Assembly (NCBI RefSeq): GCF_014633365.1
Contig: NC_068349.1
Location: forward strand, 38,746,243 to 38,810,242
Direction of reading: 5' to 3'
Source of the DNA: Diospyros lotus
Taxonomy: Eukaryota > Streptophyta > Magnoliopsida > Ericales > Ebenaceae
DNA: 64,000 nucleotides
Of the stretch, positions 1 to 11,500 are shown piece after piece. The notes beneath the pieces were generated by a model. It was given only the letters and a program-made list of their open reading frames with translations, ran no database searches and was not told the origin of the DNA. Every line of letters starts with the position of its first letter. Within the stretch, counting starts at the first letter, position 1. The position numbers and the translations under genes were made by a program.

Positions 1-2408
1 GGGTCCACGTTGAGCCTGTGCGACATGACCTCCGGGGCTATGCCTACCATATCTTCATGGTTCCAAGCAAGCACGTCCAGGTTAGCCTTAAGGAATTCAA
101 CCAATTGATACTTTACCTCAGGGGCCAGATTCTTTCCGAGCTTCAGACACCTTTCAGCATCCACTTCGCTGGCCGGGACTTCTTCAAGTTCTTCCACCGG
201 GCCAGAGGCTTTGTCACAATCCACTTCTCGAGGATCCAGGTCATAGTTTACCCCGCTTTGACTTGAAGGTCGCTGAGCTCCTCCTGCGACCACGTTCACT
301 CTCTTTCCTTTAGCCTCCATCTTGACCGCATCCTCATAGCAGCGTCTTGCGAGGTGTTGTTCTCCCCGTACGCATCCTGTTCCATTGTCGGTCGGGAAAT
401 TGACGGTTAGAGCCCTAATTGAGGCGACCGTGTCCAGCTCGTTCATCACCGGCCGCCCGAGCATGACGTTGTACGCTGAGGGACAGTCAATAATGAGGAA
501 TTCTGCCATCGCCATTGCTTCGCGACCTGGGCTCCCAACAGTGAATGGGAGTTTAACCCGCCCTATGGGAACAACTGCGTCTCCCGTGAATCCGTAGAGT
601 GGCTCTGGGGACGAGCTCAATTGCTCGGGCCCTAGTCCCATTTGGTCGAAACAGGCCCTATACATCACGTTCACCGAGCTGCCAGTGTCTACCATTATTC
701 TTCGTACCTCCATGTTGCCGATGCGAGCACGAATGACAAAGGCGTCATTGTGCGGCCAGTGTATGTCCCTGGCATCATCTTCGGAGAAGGTGATTTCTTT
801 CATTGCCACCCTAGTTTGCTTAGATGGTCCCGTCTGCTCAACAAATCCTGCTATCAAGACGTGATTAGCTTCGCGTACATACCTTTCATGCGACCTGTTC
901 GATGTGCCTGCCAGGTGAGGTCCACCGTGGATTGTGTAGATCGTTTGAACTGCAGGCGCATGCTCATCCTCGGGGGGAGGTCGTTGATTCGTCTGCTGGG
1001 GTGGCTGGTTTGCAGGTCGCACCACGTAATCTCGCAGTCGGCCCCTTCGAACCAGTTCTTCAATTACATCTTTTAGGGCGTAGCATTCGGAGGTGTCGTG
1101 CCCTACCTCGTTGTGGTACGCACAAAACTTCTCCCGGTTTCTGAACTTATTGGGAGTTTTAATTGGGTTCGGCCTCCCGAAATCTTCTCTCATCTTTTCC
1201 ATAGCGAAAATCCTCTCTTGAGAATCCGATAGGGTCGCATAGCTATTGAAATGGCCCTGCCTTGGAGGTTGCTCCTCCCGCTCTTCCCGTCGAGCTCGCT
1301 TGGCTACCTGATTGATAGAACGCTTATCACGGTTGTCCCTTCCATTTCCCCCGTCGTTTCTTTTCCTATCTCAACTAGAACTCCCGGCTTCCTCCTTATG
1401 TCCGGTGGGCTTCTTCGAACCGAATGCCTCTTCCCACCGGATCTCCTTTGCAGCTCGCTCATAGAACTCCCCCAGATCTGTAACGGGGGATTTGTAAATG
1501 CTCTCATAGAGCTTCCCGTCTTTCCGGAGGCCTGCCGAGATGGCCGTCAAGATACTTTCATCAGAGGGACTTTCGACGTTACTCACCTCGCGCCAGAACC
1601 TGGCAATGTAGTCCTTGAGGGACTCACTCGACCTTTGGAAGACCGTGGCGAGGTGGCACGGAGGAGCGAGCTGCCGCCTCAGTGCCCTGTACTGATCGAG
1701 GAACCTCCGCTGGCATTCTTCCCAACTGCCAATGCTGCGAGATGGAAGGCTTCTGAGCCAAGCATGCGGAATGTCTCCCAAGGTCGCGGGGAACACTCGG
1801 CACTTTACCAGCGAGCTAGTGGTCTGCAGGTTTATCTGGACATTGAATGCGTCCAGATGGTCATAGGGGTCGCTGTCCCCATTGTACTGCGGTATGCTTG
1901 GAACCTTGAATCTCCTGGGGAGAGCTTCGAGCTCGACTTCTCTCGTGAACGGCGTCCTCTCTCCGTAGCCACTATTTTAGCCACGAGTTCCTTGCCGTGC
2001 CTCCAACTCCTGCACCCTTTGGAGTAACTCCTCTATAGCTGTGTCCTGGTCTGCAGATCACTGGGGCTGCGGTCGCCTGCTTCCTCTCCCTGGGGAGCGA
2101 TATAACGGGGAGTCTGTACTTTTGAACTTTGAGTTGGAGGAATTTACTGACCCTTCTGGCGAGGGAACTCTGTCAGCTTCTCTTTCATTTGGCAGGGGCC
2201 TTTCCTCTCGTGGGTGGCGAGCTCTCCGGGGTGATGGTGGTTCTGGCTGTCTCGGGGCCGTTTGCGGCTGAGCCTGGGCAAGGGCCCTGACCGCCTCAGC
2301 GAGTTGCCTTACGGTGTTTTCCAGTGCTTCCTGACGTTGCTGCCAAGCTTGAATCGCCCCTGCTCCGTCGGTCGGGGCGGCAGGTTGAGCCGGAGCCCGC
2401 GGGGGCAT
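1..2408 (-). pseudogene. Element A gag-protease region of a Tat-type Ty3/gypsy retrotransposon, broken, runs off left edge
   Basis: Read on the minus strand, the first ATG (2406-2408) opens a proline/glutamine-rich gag N-terminus that stops near 2058. The gag capsid-like domain (retrotransposon gag family) follows in the same frame at 1371-1796. Further on come a zinc-knuckle-like Cys/His motif near 1100, an aspartic protease with the active-site motif DTGS near 690, and the linker into reverse transcriptase, which is cut off by the window edge. Gag packages the element RNA; the protease matures the polyprotein. Several stops and shifts interrupt the frame, so it is not expected to be functional. 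The gag-protease part is clearly related to, but not the same family as, the element at 59.6-64 kb. Confidence 0.85.
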
Positions 2409-2582
2409 TCCAGCAGTGACTCGGGTAATTAGTGGAACCGAAGTTTCCGTTGCTGGGGCAACGGACCCTCCGACAGGCGGATCATCGTGCGGTCAGTTGT
2501 CACGATTTTTTGGCAAATCGACGATTGCATCAGAGCTTCGCGCATTCCTTCCTCTCGCCATTGCTATCGATCAGTGCGGGGC

Positions 2583-2598
2583 CCTCCTTCTAGCGCCA
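2583..2598 (-). promoter_or_regulatory. Element A primer-binding site, tRNA-Asn type
   Basis: On the minus strand the sequence TGGCGCTAGAAGGAGG lies three bases inside the LTR. It is the complement of the 3' end of plant tRNA-Asn(GUU) as I recall it, so it marks where minus-strand DNA synthesis of this element starts. Confidence 0.8.
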
Positions 2599-2601
2599 AG
2601 A

Positions 2602-3540
2602 TGTTGACGTACGAGAACCGTCAATCGAAGTTCGAGAGCCCGCAATACAATAACAGGTGCTGAAGAGTAAGGAACAGAAGCAAAGGAACCAACAATAAGC
2701 ACACAAGATTTTTACGTGGTTCGGCTCGAATGATGCCTAGTCCACGGCTGTTCTCTGGTTATTCTGGCAGAGTCACAGTATGTAATTTTTGTGATCGATC
2801 CCTTTACAGTGGCGTCTTCTTCTCTATAAATAGAGTCGTGTTGTTTACAATTCGAATCAGTTCTAAATATGGAAGGAGTCTATTCCGTTGATGGCGCTTT
2901 CCTTATCGGCTCTGGAATATCAGGGATAGGTTCCTTGTCTTCAGGGATTTGAATTACTTCTGATAGGCAGGTGTATATCGCTTCCGATAATCTCGCGGTC
3001 TCCTAGCTGTTCTAATCTTTGGCACATCCTTCGGCAAAGCGGAAGTCGTGATGTTGTGATGCTGGGATGTTGTTTTGAGCTCGCTCGCTTAGAGCGAGCT
3101 CGCTGTCTTCAGGTGACCTGACTTTTTACCGTGAGACTTCATTGGTGGTTCTCGATCTCTGGGCCTGGTGAGCCTCTAAGGAACTCCGGCCGGCCTATTG
3201 TGCCTTGGGTATTTTGGGTTTGCCCTGCGCAACCGAGTCCAGCCCGTCGGCTGAATTCCGGAGATCGCCCATAACAATTGTGCATGTTGATAATTGCTTT
3301 TTGAAATTGAATTTATACTCCAAGGGCCTAATCAGGTACGGGACTCGTGTAAGTTTTCGCTGCCTACGCATTTTACTCCCTAGTTCTCGACTGGTCGAAG
3401 GTGGTGAAGCCTAGACCTCACCTAGGGCGCCCATATTATTTTAATATTTTATATTGGTAGGGGCATAACCGTCCTTCGTAGCAGGCTGGGGTCGTAATGT
3501 GGGTTATGATGGCACCCGGTAGTGGGGTCGGGGTGTCACA
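2602..3540 (-). repeat. Element A 5' LTR
   Basis: The segment has TG/CA termini: in element orientation it begins TGTGACACCCC and ends CGTCAACA. It abuts the primer-binding site directly. It is about 939 bp long and contains a palindromic TATA-like core near 2822-2835. The partner LTR is left of the window, so the target duplication cannot be checked; the right-hand flank is CACAT. Confidence 0.75.
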
Positions 3541-4072
3541 CACATTAATCCCCAATTTCATAATAATATCACTTGGGTAATTCCCTTATTGCAACTATGC
3601 TCTTAAATCTCAATTTAATTTGCATTACAATACTGAAAACACAAAATTAATAACTTCAAAGTTACTTGATAATGACGATTTTGCCCCAGTGTCATCACCA
3701 GGCTATTGTTTCATCTTGAAACCACTGAAGGGTTATTCCTTATGAAAAATCGAAGCCCTCATAGCCTTCTGTTGACTTCTCGGAAGTCCCTTATAAAAAT
3801 TCGATTTTTTAGCCTGATTCGCAGCTGCATTTTAGCTGTACCGAAAACCGTTCCCGATCTAATTTCTTTCGATACCATAAATCCTATCTTGGGATGCTCA
3901 TCAATTCTATATCATTTTCTTTAGATATCTAGACTCCAAGGCACTCCATACAGTCGATTCGATCATTCATAGCAGTAAGAAATTACCTTATAACATCAAT
4001 TTATTTGAAATTTCCCATTTTCGGCCCAAGATAATTTACTCTTGAGTCCTTTAAAAATTCTCGGGTATTACA
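3541..4072 (-). repeat. Partial LTR of an older Ty3/gypsy element, target of element A
   Basis: In minus orientation this starts TGTAATACCCGAGAATT at 4072, a start I associate with plant Ty3/gypsy LTRs of the Tekay/Del type. It contains no coding sequence. Its other end is cut exactly where element A begins at 3540, so the rest of this LTR is inferred to lie left of A. Family assignment is from memory of the terminal motif only. Confidence 0.5.
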
Positions 4073-5203
4073 GATTGAATCAAAACAGAATACCGAAGGT
4101 GTACAAATAATTAAAGAACTCCATTTCGCCAACGAATGACAGTCACAAAGACTATAGATCAAGGCTTAGATTTGGGTATCCAATCATCACTTAGGTAACA
4201 TAAAAAATATGACCAACAAGTTACCAAAGAGCCCAAGTTGAATCTGTCCACTCGCCCTAAAAAAAAGAATCAAAACTTCTACGTAAAGTAGAGTCCACAC
4301 AAGAACAAAAATCACGAAGATAAATGGGTTGAAGAAGACCTTACCAGCCTTTTTCATACAAAGAGAGATGTCAAGAATCGATTAAATAGGCAACGCAAGA
4401 GGCTTCGTTAGATCAGCCAAAAGGTTAAAAGAAATTCGAGATATGCAACACAAAGTAGCAAAGGGATGACGCACACAATCGTGAGAGAGGCAATGCACAT
4501 GGTGTTGCCGACAATAGGAAATGGACATGGGAGATCGACGCCAAAAAGAGAGAGAGATGGTGATTATGAAAGTCTCCCAAAAGAACATATATATATATAT
4601 ATGTGTGTGTGTGTGGATAGTTAGGACAAACAGAGGTTGGGTTTGGACTCTCATTTCTTCTCCAAAATAAGGGTTAATGAGTTTATGGTCCAACTTCTAT
4701 TTTGGGTTGCCAATAAGTAGTGATATGGAATTCAATTATACTTCAATCACATATCGAGATCTATGAAGATTAGATTAATTTGAAAAATCGTTATTGTCTT
4801 AAGCTTTATTAAGAAACATAAATTCAACAAAATAATTTAATTTAGTTTGAAATATAAATAATATCTAATGTCACATTAAGACAAATAACAAATAAAATGG
4901 AGGAGGTGGAAAAAAAAAGAAAAAAAACGATGGTCTGGCGGTGGCCTCAGTCCTTGAAAAGGCATAATCTAGGGGCTTTCCTGGTACCTCGGGGACCATC
5001 TTTAGCAGCAGGCAAATCAGGAGCCACCATATGGAGGGGGAGAGGAGACCAACCAACCTGCAGATCTCTCTCTCTCTCTCACACACACGCACGCACGCGC
5101 ACAGACGCACCCCTCCTTATCCTTTTGCACCTCAGTGACTACTGTTGTTAGCTTCTTTCTCCCTCTGACATCCTAAAATTTGGAACAGACAAGAGTGACG
5201 AGC
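4073..5203. other. Intergenic, promoter and 5' leader of the DUF4079 gene
   Basis: I see no gene here. An (AT)n(GT)n microsatellite lies near 4588-4613. A CT-rich then AC/GC-rich tract (about 5063-5103) lies just upstream of the ATG at 5204 and probably belongs to the transcribed leader. I could not pick a convincing TATA box. Confidence 0.5.
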
Positions 5204-7204
5204 ATGGCTGCCACACTTTGCCTGCCTAAGCTCCCTGGCCCTGCAGTTGATCTGTCCCTCAAAAACCAATCCCCCTACTGCAACTCTTCCAAACTCCCAA
5301 ATCTCTCCAACCACCACCGCAGCAGCCATCATCATCATCACCTCTCCCTTGACCCACAAAAACACTTGCTTGATGCTGCTCAGCACCTAAAATCAGCTTC
5401 TGTTCCCCTCACAGCAGCCGCACTGCCCTTTCTTCTCGACCCGAAGGCAAGTGTCATTCAATCAATTAATCTTCTATCTTTAATTCTTCTTCCGGCTTTC
5501 TCCACATGAATTCATTTCGTGCGTGCTGGGTTGGTCAAAATTAATTGATTAATTGGGTGTACTAGTACAATTACTGTAGGATGCGCTTGCGGTTGGCGGG
5601 CAATTTGGAATTCTGGAGGGCAGAACATTTGCTCTGATTCACCCCGCTGTGATGAGCGGCTTGTTTGTCTACACCTTGTGGGCCGGTTACCTGGGCTGGC
5701 AGTGGCGCCGAGTTCGGACCATACAGGACGAGATTAATCAGCTCAAGAAGCAAGTCCAAGTGAAGCCTCCGCCTCCAGTTGCGGTCACTCCAGAAGGTAA
5801 CACCGCCGCCGCCCAACCCCCACCTCCACCATCTCCCGTTGAACTCAAGATCCAGCAACTTTCTGAGGTACTACTGCCTACGCCCGCCTGGGTTTCTTTA
5901 ATTTATAACTTGGCCGTGTTGAGGTGTGAATGATGTCATTCAAAATTTCAAATTCTATCGTGTTCGTGTATAGGTGTTATATCATATATATATATATATA
6001 TGTTTTAATTTTTTAATTCATATTTAGTGTGTATTTGAACCAAAATCTAAATAATTTCACTATCCAACCAAACAATGATTTTGAAATTGGAAATGATATC
6101 GTCAGATGACCATTTCCAAAGGCGTTTAATCTAAGATATATTATTAAATGGTGGGTGAACTTGTTCCGTTCTAGTTCGCCCATCAGTTACTACAGTACAA
6201 AGAAACTTGTGCTTATGTTAGAGAAATAGCAGTTGTTCTTCTCGCTACGCTAACCTATTACCTATCAGACAGTATCTCACCTATTGATTTTTGTCATAAT
6301 TAATTCAGGAGCGGAAGGAACTGATCAAAGGGTCATTTAGGGATAGGCACTTTAATGCGGGTTCAATCTTGTTGGGATTTGGCGTCTTTGAAGCAATTTT
6401 TGGAGGAATCAACACATGGTTCAGGACAGGAAAGCTATTTCCAGGGCCTCATTTATTTGCAGGGGCAGGTATTTATGATTTTTGCATTTGATACCACAAA
6501 GCAAAGAATGTTTAAGTTAAACTAAACTAAGACGTTGTTTTATTCTAATGTCAATAGGAAATTAAATACGTACCAATACTTGCAGCCGTTGATTGTTTGT
6601 TTTTGCTGGTTGTGCACATACCGATGCCTAGCGTCTTCCCCAGCCAACCGAATTTCTGTATGGTGACACTCAATGGGGCATGCCAACCACCATTAATCTG
6701 TTCATTAACTAGGATTCTATGGATGGTAGAGGGGACCTAGCTGCCCTCGCATCGAGTAGACAACTTTTCTGGCTTTACACTTTTACATATATACAACACT
6801 TGTAGAATAAATGAAAGCTAAGACAAAAATCCAAAATTTAAGTAGTAATTTTTCCAATCTTTGTCGACATGGTGGAATTGGTAGCCATAGACGTAGGTTA
6901 AACCAAGGTTGAATTGGTATATATGGTCCCTAGCTAGTTCCAGTCCCAAGTCTTAGTGGCATCAGTTTCATGTATTTCTCTATTTATTGGGTAACTACGA
7001 ATGAACGAATATTTGTGGTGAACAGGGATAACTGTTCTGTGGGCAGCAGCTGCAGCTCTCGTACCAGCAATGCAGAAAGGGAATGAAACAGCAAGAAATC
7101 TTCACATTGCACTGAATGCGTTGAACGTGTTGCTCTTTGTATGGCAAATTCCCACTGGAATTGATATAGTCTTCAAAGTGTTCGAATTCACTAATTGGCC
7201 TTAA
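5204..7204 (+). CDS. DUF4079 family protein, predicted chloroplast membrane protein (4 exons)
   Basis: Exons are 5204-5446, 5580-5867, 6309-6468 and 7026-7204, which join in frame to 289 residues. Residues 1 to about 75 are rich in Ser, His, Pro and Leu with almost no acidic residues, as in a plastid transit peptide. The C-terminal two thirds matches what I know of the DUF4079 family found in cyanobacteria and plastids: a histidine-containing hydrophobic segment in exon 2 (around 100), a Gln/Lys then proline-rich linker, a Gly/Phe-rich segment in exon 3, and a last hydrophobic helix pair in exon 4. Intron 1 has a GC-AG boundary (AAG|GCAAGT ... GTAG); the others are GT-AG. The ATG at 5204 is the first in the frame. 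Molecular function of the family is not known to me; thylakoid or envelope location is inferred. Confidence 0.85.
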
Positions 7205-8882
7205 GTGACAAACAATGACTCAAAATATTAATTGGCAGTCCTGTTTGCTCACTTAGGATCCCAATTTTTCTCCTTTTATCTCTGTCGCTGCTTATCATTT
7301 TCTATGAGTAAAGATGTGATATTTCAGTCGCGCAAGTTTGCTTTACATCTGCTTTCCAGTTCATAAAACATTTGTATTGAGTGATGCGACTGGAGGAGCT
7401 GAAACTGACAGTGTATCAAGGAATTATATTTGCTTGTTCTTGCCAGTTGTGCAGTGTTCTGAGGAAACAGATCAAGAGATTCTCAAACTCAGAATATTGC
7501 ATCATATCATTTGTAGAGTAAGAGGAATGCAAGAAGCGAGGTCTCTTGGGCTGCAGTTTATTGTCAAAACATCCTTTTATAAGATGTGAGGACTTACACA
7601 GAGTACGGTTGAAGAATCCTATTAATTTCTTGCTCAACTTTGAGAGAAGAGCGTCCCGTGCACTGAAATTGAATTACACTTCACGAAGGGAACTTATATA
7701 CAAGCTGAGCCTTGCGGCACCATATATAGCTTAAGTAACAAGTTTCTTGTCTTTATGAAAGCAAACAAAAAAAAAGAAAGATACCGAGGACCAGATTTTC
7801 TAGATGGTAATTATTCTCCCGTCTGTTGTGAAATTCTTTTCTTGTTTTAGTTTGTTTGGTATTTTAATTTTTGATATTCCTTGTTTGGTAAGGGTATAAT
7901 TATTCATGTGTGACTGAAAAGGATTATATTTGAACTCAGTGTTGTAAATATAACTTCTTTGTAAAGCAAAGAGCAAGGTTGGCTCTGAAAGTAGAACGGT
8001 CCTTCCCCACAATTGAAAATAGGAAGTACAAATTAATTAATTGGAAAAAAAAAAAAAAAAAACAAAGGAAAGGAGGCAACATATGTAGGATCTTCTCTCT
8101 TGATGGACATTGTCGACATGGCCAAATTAAATGGAGGAAAGAGTGATCTGCGGAGAAGGTGAAGAAAGCTTGAAGCCAACGAGGAAAAAGGCAATTGATA
8201 CGGTGGGGGAAAAGAGAGGACAAAATTAACAAAGCAAAATTAACAATGGCATTTGTAGAGAATAATATATTTCTCTTAACAAAGCAAATGGAAAAGAAGC
8301 AAGAGAGACAAAATTAACAAGTGGGGACAGGACAGCAACGATACCAAAAAACAAAACCTCCTCCCCCTCCCTTTTGTGAATTTCAATGCAAGTATCTTGA
8401 TCTCTCATCGAAAAGAATTTTGTGGGTTGTGAAAAAGAAATGAATAACTAATAAGGCAGATTTTGAATAATATTATATATATTGATTATATATATATATA
8501 TATATATTGCAAGTAGTTCATGAATGGGGGGGGGGGGGGGGGGGGGGATCGAGCAGTAACGTAACCATGCCATGAAGGCAGCAGCTAACCACAATATATA
8601 TTGATTAATTGGAGCCAGCACATATAAATGAAATGAAAATGAAAATGAAAATGGTCAGGGATTGAGTAGAGAGAGAGAGAGAGAGAGTTGATTCCTAGCT
8701 TGCCTTGCATGTCTGACTTTTTTGATTTTGGTACGTAGGATGTAACTGTGGGTGCGTGCTTTAATTTGGCAATGAATCTGATTCTTTCTTCTTCCAGTGT
8801 GTATGTCTGCTGGCTGGTTTTTGTGTCTTGGGGTGGGGTGTTTCATGACAATACAGAAACCAAAAGCCCTATAATTATATTG
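7205..8882. other. 3' UTR and intergenic spacer with long simple repeats
   Basis: No supported gene. The start is the probable 3' UTR of the DUF4079 gene. Simple sequence includes an A-run near 8045-8060, (TA)n near 8488-8508, an uninterrupted run of 22 G at 8526-8547, and (GA)n near 8670-8688. Confidence 0.6.
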
Positions 8883-8890
8883 TATATAAA
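8883..8890 (+). promoter_or_regulatory. TATA box of the proline-rich protein gene
   Basis: TATATAAA lies 86 bp upstream of the ATG at 8976, a plausible distance for a plant promoter with a short leader. Confidence 0.55.
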
Positions 8891-8975
8891 GAGCTCAGAT
8901 CGAGAAGCCATTCATTCCCATTCATTCTTGTTTGTTCCCCCGCCTGCCATTTCTAACATTTGCTTTTGAGATATA

Positions 8976-10247
8976 ATGGCAACCCAACCACCCGCAGCTC
9001 GTCCATGGTTCAGGCTAGCTTCCCTCAATCGTCCAGCCCAAGCCCCCTCACCCGCTGTCCCTGCCCCTGCTTCTGCTCCAGCAACAGATCCACCACCACC
9101 TCCGGCGGAGACTCAACCCCCTGCTCCTCCTCAGCCTCAGCCTCAGCCTCGGCCAACTATTGTCCTACCAACAACAGCACCTCCTCCTCCTCCTCCTCCT
9201 GCCCCTCAAGAACCTGCCCCACCTCCGCCGCCGCCACAACCAACAGTCCAAGAATCTACACCGCCACCGCCACCGCCTCCTCAAGGACCTTCTTCACCAC
9301 CTCGACCTGCGCCTCAAGCAGAGCCAGTACCACCGCGACCGAGCCCTGTTGCTCCTGCTACTGCACCACCCCTTGCCTCTGCTATTGCCCCACCGCCACA
9401 ACCTGCCGTGGCGCAGCCCTCTCCTGCTCCTTCCCCACAAACAAGGTTAATTCCTTCTCCTGCTTCTTCCCTGTCGCCAGCACCCGAACCGGCGCCGTCA
9501 CCTTTCCCACGACCAGTGCCTGCACCGGCTCTACTTTCTTTCCCAGCTGTACCCAGCAGCACCGTGCAACCTGCCACTTCCACCATCACGGCCACTGCTC
9601 GTCCCTCCCCCAGCCCTTCGTCCCAGGAAAAGACCAAACCCGTCGTTCCTCCATTCCCATCTCCATTCAAACTACCACCTGCTGCAGCTGCACAATTGAA
9701 GCCTGCAGATGCTGCTGAACCCATGATTCCTCCCGTCGCTGAGCAGAAAAGAGTCCTTGTCCAGGAAACCACTGAAAAACCGAGTAAGGCAGTGCCTAGA
9801 AGCTCCAACGGTGAGAAAACCAAAGACATGACGATGAAAACCAAAGACAAGCAAGGCACCGATCAGAAGAAGCAGTCCGATTCCGAAGAGTTTGGCATGA
9901 GAATCATCACAATAGCAGGTGAAAACAAAGGTGCAATCATGGAGCTGAACCCGTCCCGGGGAAGACATGATCATTATGGAGGCCGTCCAACGACCCTTAA
10001 CGGAAGCCACGCTAAAGAAGAAGGGAAGCCGAAGATCAAGGACAAGAGCGGTCACACAATGGCAACCTCCTCGCCGCCATTAAATGCTTTCGTAAACAGC
10101 AACGTTCAGGGTGTGAACAACTCAATTCTCTACAACTGTTCTTGCACTCACCATGATCCTGGCGTCCACCTCTCTCTCTCAAGGAAGGTTGATCATGTTG
10201 CTGCCGGCAGCAATGGGATTCACCTCAAGGAGCGCAAGAATGGTTAA
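8976..10247 (+). CDS. Proline-rich protein, single exon, 423 aa
   Basis: The open frame starts at the first ATG after the TATA box. Residues 1-16 contain a short RPWFRLAS motif. Residues about 17-250 are dominated by Pro, Ala, Ser and Gln with runs of four to seven prolines, resembling hydroxyproline-rich or extensin-like low-complexity proteins. There is no hydrophobic signal peptide, so a secreted cell-wall role is not supported. Residues about 250-330 are Lys/Glu/Asp-rich. The C-terminal part is non-repetitive: it has a short hydrophobic stretch with IITIAGENKGA, and an NNSILYN segment followed by CSCTHHDPGVHLSLS. I recognise the overall layout as that of unnamed plant proline-rich proteins with conserved N- and C-terminal boxes, but know no function. 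The GC-rich composition generates long open shadows in other frames. Confidence 0.75.
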   Translation: MATQPPAARPWFRLASLNRPAQAPSPAVPAPASAPATDPPPPPAETQPPAPPQPQPQPRPTIVLPTTAPPPPPPPAPQEPAPPPPPPQPTVQESTPPPPPPPQGPSSPPRPAPQAEPVPPRPSPVAPATAPPLASAIAPPPQPAVAQPSPAPSPQTRLIPSPASSLSPAPEPAPSPFPRPVPAPALLSFPAVPSSTVQPATSTITATARPSPSPSSQEKTKPVVPPFPSPFKLPPAAAAQLKPADAAEPMIPPVAEQKRVLVQETTEKPSKAVPRSSNGEKTKDMTMKTKDKQGTDQKKQSDSEEFGMRIITIAGENKGAIMELNPSRGRHDHYGGRPTTLNGSHAKEEGKPKIKDKSGHTMATSSPPLNAFVNSNVQGVNNSILYNCSCTHHDPGVHLSLSRKVDHVAAGSNGIHLKERKNG

Positions 10248-10370
10248 AGCTTCATATAGACGTCAATCGAGATGCGAGAAATAAATTAAAAAAGGGTATC
10301 AAGTATTTAACTTTCGTGTTCTTGATCATGTACTAGAGTATAATGTGGAATAATTGCTATGAGTGAGACA

Positions 10371-10411
<41 letters not shown>

Positions 10412-10846
10412 GAGAGAGTCGTGATGAGGACTACGGGGGAGGGGTGGGGGGGCATATGCATGGATTCTGATTCTTCTATTGTTGCCTTCTACTGTCATGG
10501 AAGGTAATTGAGTGAAGAGGGTCCAAAAATAATAGCCTACTTGTGTTTGGTATGACTGTATAATTACGTGTCAAGCAGTCAGTAATAAATGGTTCAGTTT
10601 GCTGTGTGTTTATATAATAAGTTTCGTGTAAATTAACGTAGTTGCACATATAGCAAACACTTTACTGCAGGGCGACATTGAAACTTGATCAAGTTGCTTA
10701 CAAGTAGCAATCACTTAGATTGTTTTCCATACTATATGTTAGAAAAACATAATAAGATTTGTTTTCATAGTTCTCGTAGCCTTTTATTCTTTGATTTAAG
10801 ATTATTAGTAGCCTTTTATTCTTTGATTTAGGATTATTAGTCAACT
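10248..10846. other. Intergenic spacer with microsatellite and short tandem duplication
   Basis: No gene seen. A compound (AC)n(AT)n(AG)n microsatellite lies at about 10371-10418. A unit of about 33 bp containing TTTTATTCTTTGATTTA is duplicated in tandem between about 10778 and 10842. Confidence 0.6.
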
Positions 10847-10948
10847 TGATGATGTGAGGACGATCACTATTCTTATCTCGGACCAAGTACCAGCGAAAAG
10901 AGCTAGGGACTTGCTTCCCGTGATCACTCCAACGCTCAAGTTAGTTCC
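10847..10948 (-). repeat. Left piece of a possible LTR split by element C
   Basis: It begins TGATGATGTGAGG, similar to the start of the adjacent element C LTR. It continues, after removing element C and one copy of its GTTCC duplication, into 29363-29853, which ends GGCATCA. The joined unit is about 590 bp with TG/CA ends. I could not find a matching target duplication, so this is tentative. Confidence 0.35.
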
Positions 10949-11481
10949 TGATGATGTAGTTGTCGATCACCTTCTTCCGTCTTCTCTAGCGTGCCTGCAA
11001 TGGAGACGGGGATTTGCTCCCCCGGTCAATCTCCGATGATTAAGCCACATATCCTCTATTCAAGAAAATCCAGTAAAATTACTTATGCTCTAATCATCAA
11101 AAGGTCATCCAATCCCTTACCTTTACCCTCCCCTCTTCTTTTATCCTTGCGTTGAGATCAGGATTCCGGGTAGAGATCTTCGGGATCTTTATCCCACTTT
11201 TCTTGGGATCTTATCGATAAGGATTCCATAATAGTCGCCTTCTCCGAGAAGTTCGGGATAGCTTTCTCCCTCCGTCATTATCGGCGAGAGGGTCTTAAGG
11301 ACTTCCTTACCGAGCATCCTGCCAACTGGCGTGGTAGTCCATATCTGCCACGTGTCCTTTGAGATTCAAACAAGACTGCATCTGTGGAATACCCCTAAAG
11401 CGCAACAAGTGGCTTGACTGCCATTGGATGCCTTCTCTGGACATGAGAGTAATTATGGACTCGAGGGTATTTTCCTCATCA
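10949..11481 (-). repeat. Element C 3' LTR
   Basis: 533 bp with TG/CA ends; in plus orientation it starts TGATGATGTAG and ends CCTCATCA. It matches the LTR at 28825-29357 almost throughout and begins immediately after the GTTCC duplication. Confidence 0.93.
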
Positions 11482-11500
11482 TTTGCCCCCCACTCCTTGA
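11482..11500 (-). promoter_or_regulatory. Element C polypurine tract
   Basis: On the minus strand AAGGAGTGGGGGGCAAA directly precedes the LTR start TGATGAGG. This purine-rich tract primes plus-strand DNA synthesis; the same tract adjoins the 3' LTR in elements B and E. Confidence 0.8.

Noticed and set aside
4382..4693. 103-codon minus-strand frame upstream of the DUF4079 gene
   Set aside because: Includes an AT/GT microsatellite and has no recognisable protein features or splice context.
5180..5203. Upstream in-frame TTG start for the DUF4079 protein
   Set aside because: Plants rarely start at TTG; the ATG at 5204 gives a normal transit peptide.
6863..6962. tRNA-Leu-like stretch (CATGGTGGAATTGGTAG and GTTCCAGTCCCAAGTC)
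   Set aside because: Acceptor ends do not pair and no proper anticodon arm forms; it lies in intron 3 of the DUF4079 gene and is at most a decayed plastid-derived fragment.
8960..9859. Ser/Thr-, Leu- and Gly-rich open frames overlapping the proline-rich gene
   Set aside because: They are shadows of a GC-rich, proline-coding sequence; only the frame starting at 8976 has an upstream TATA box and a long non-repetitive C-terminus.
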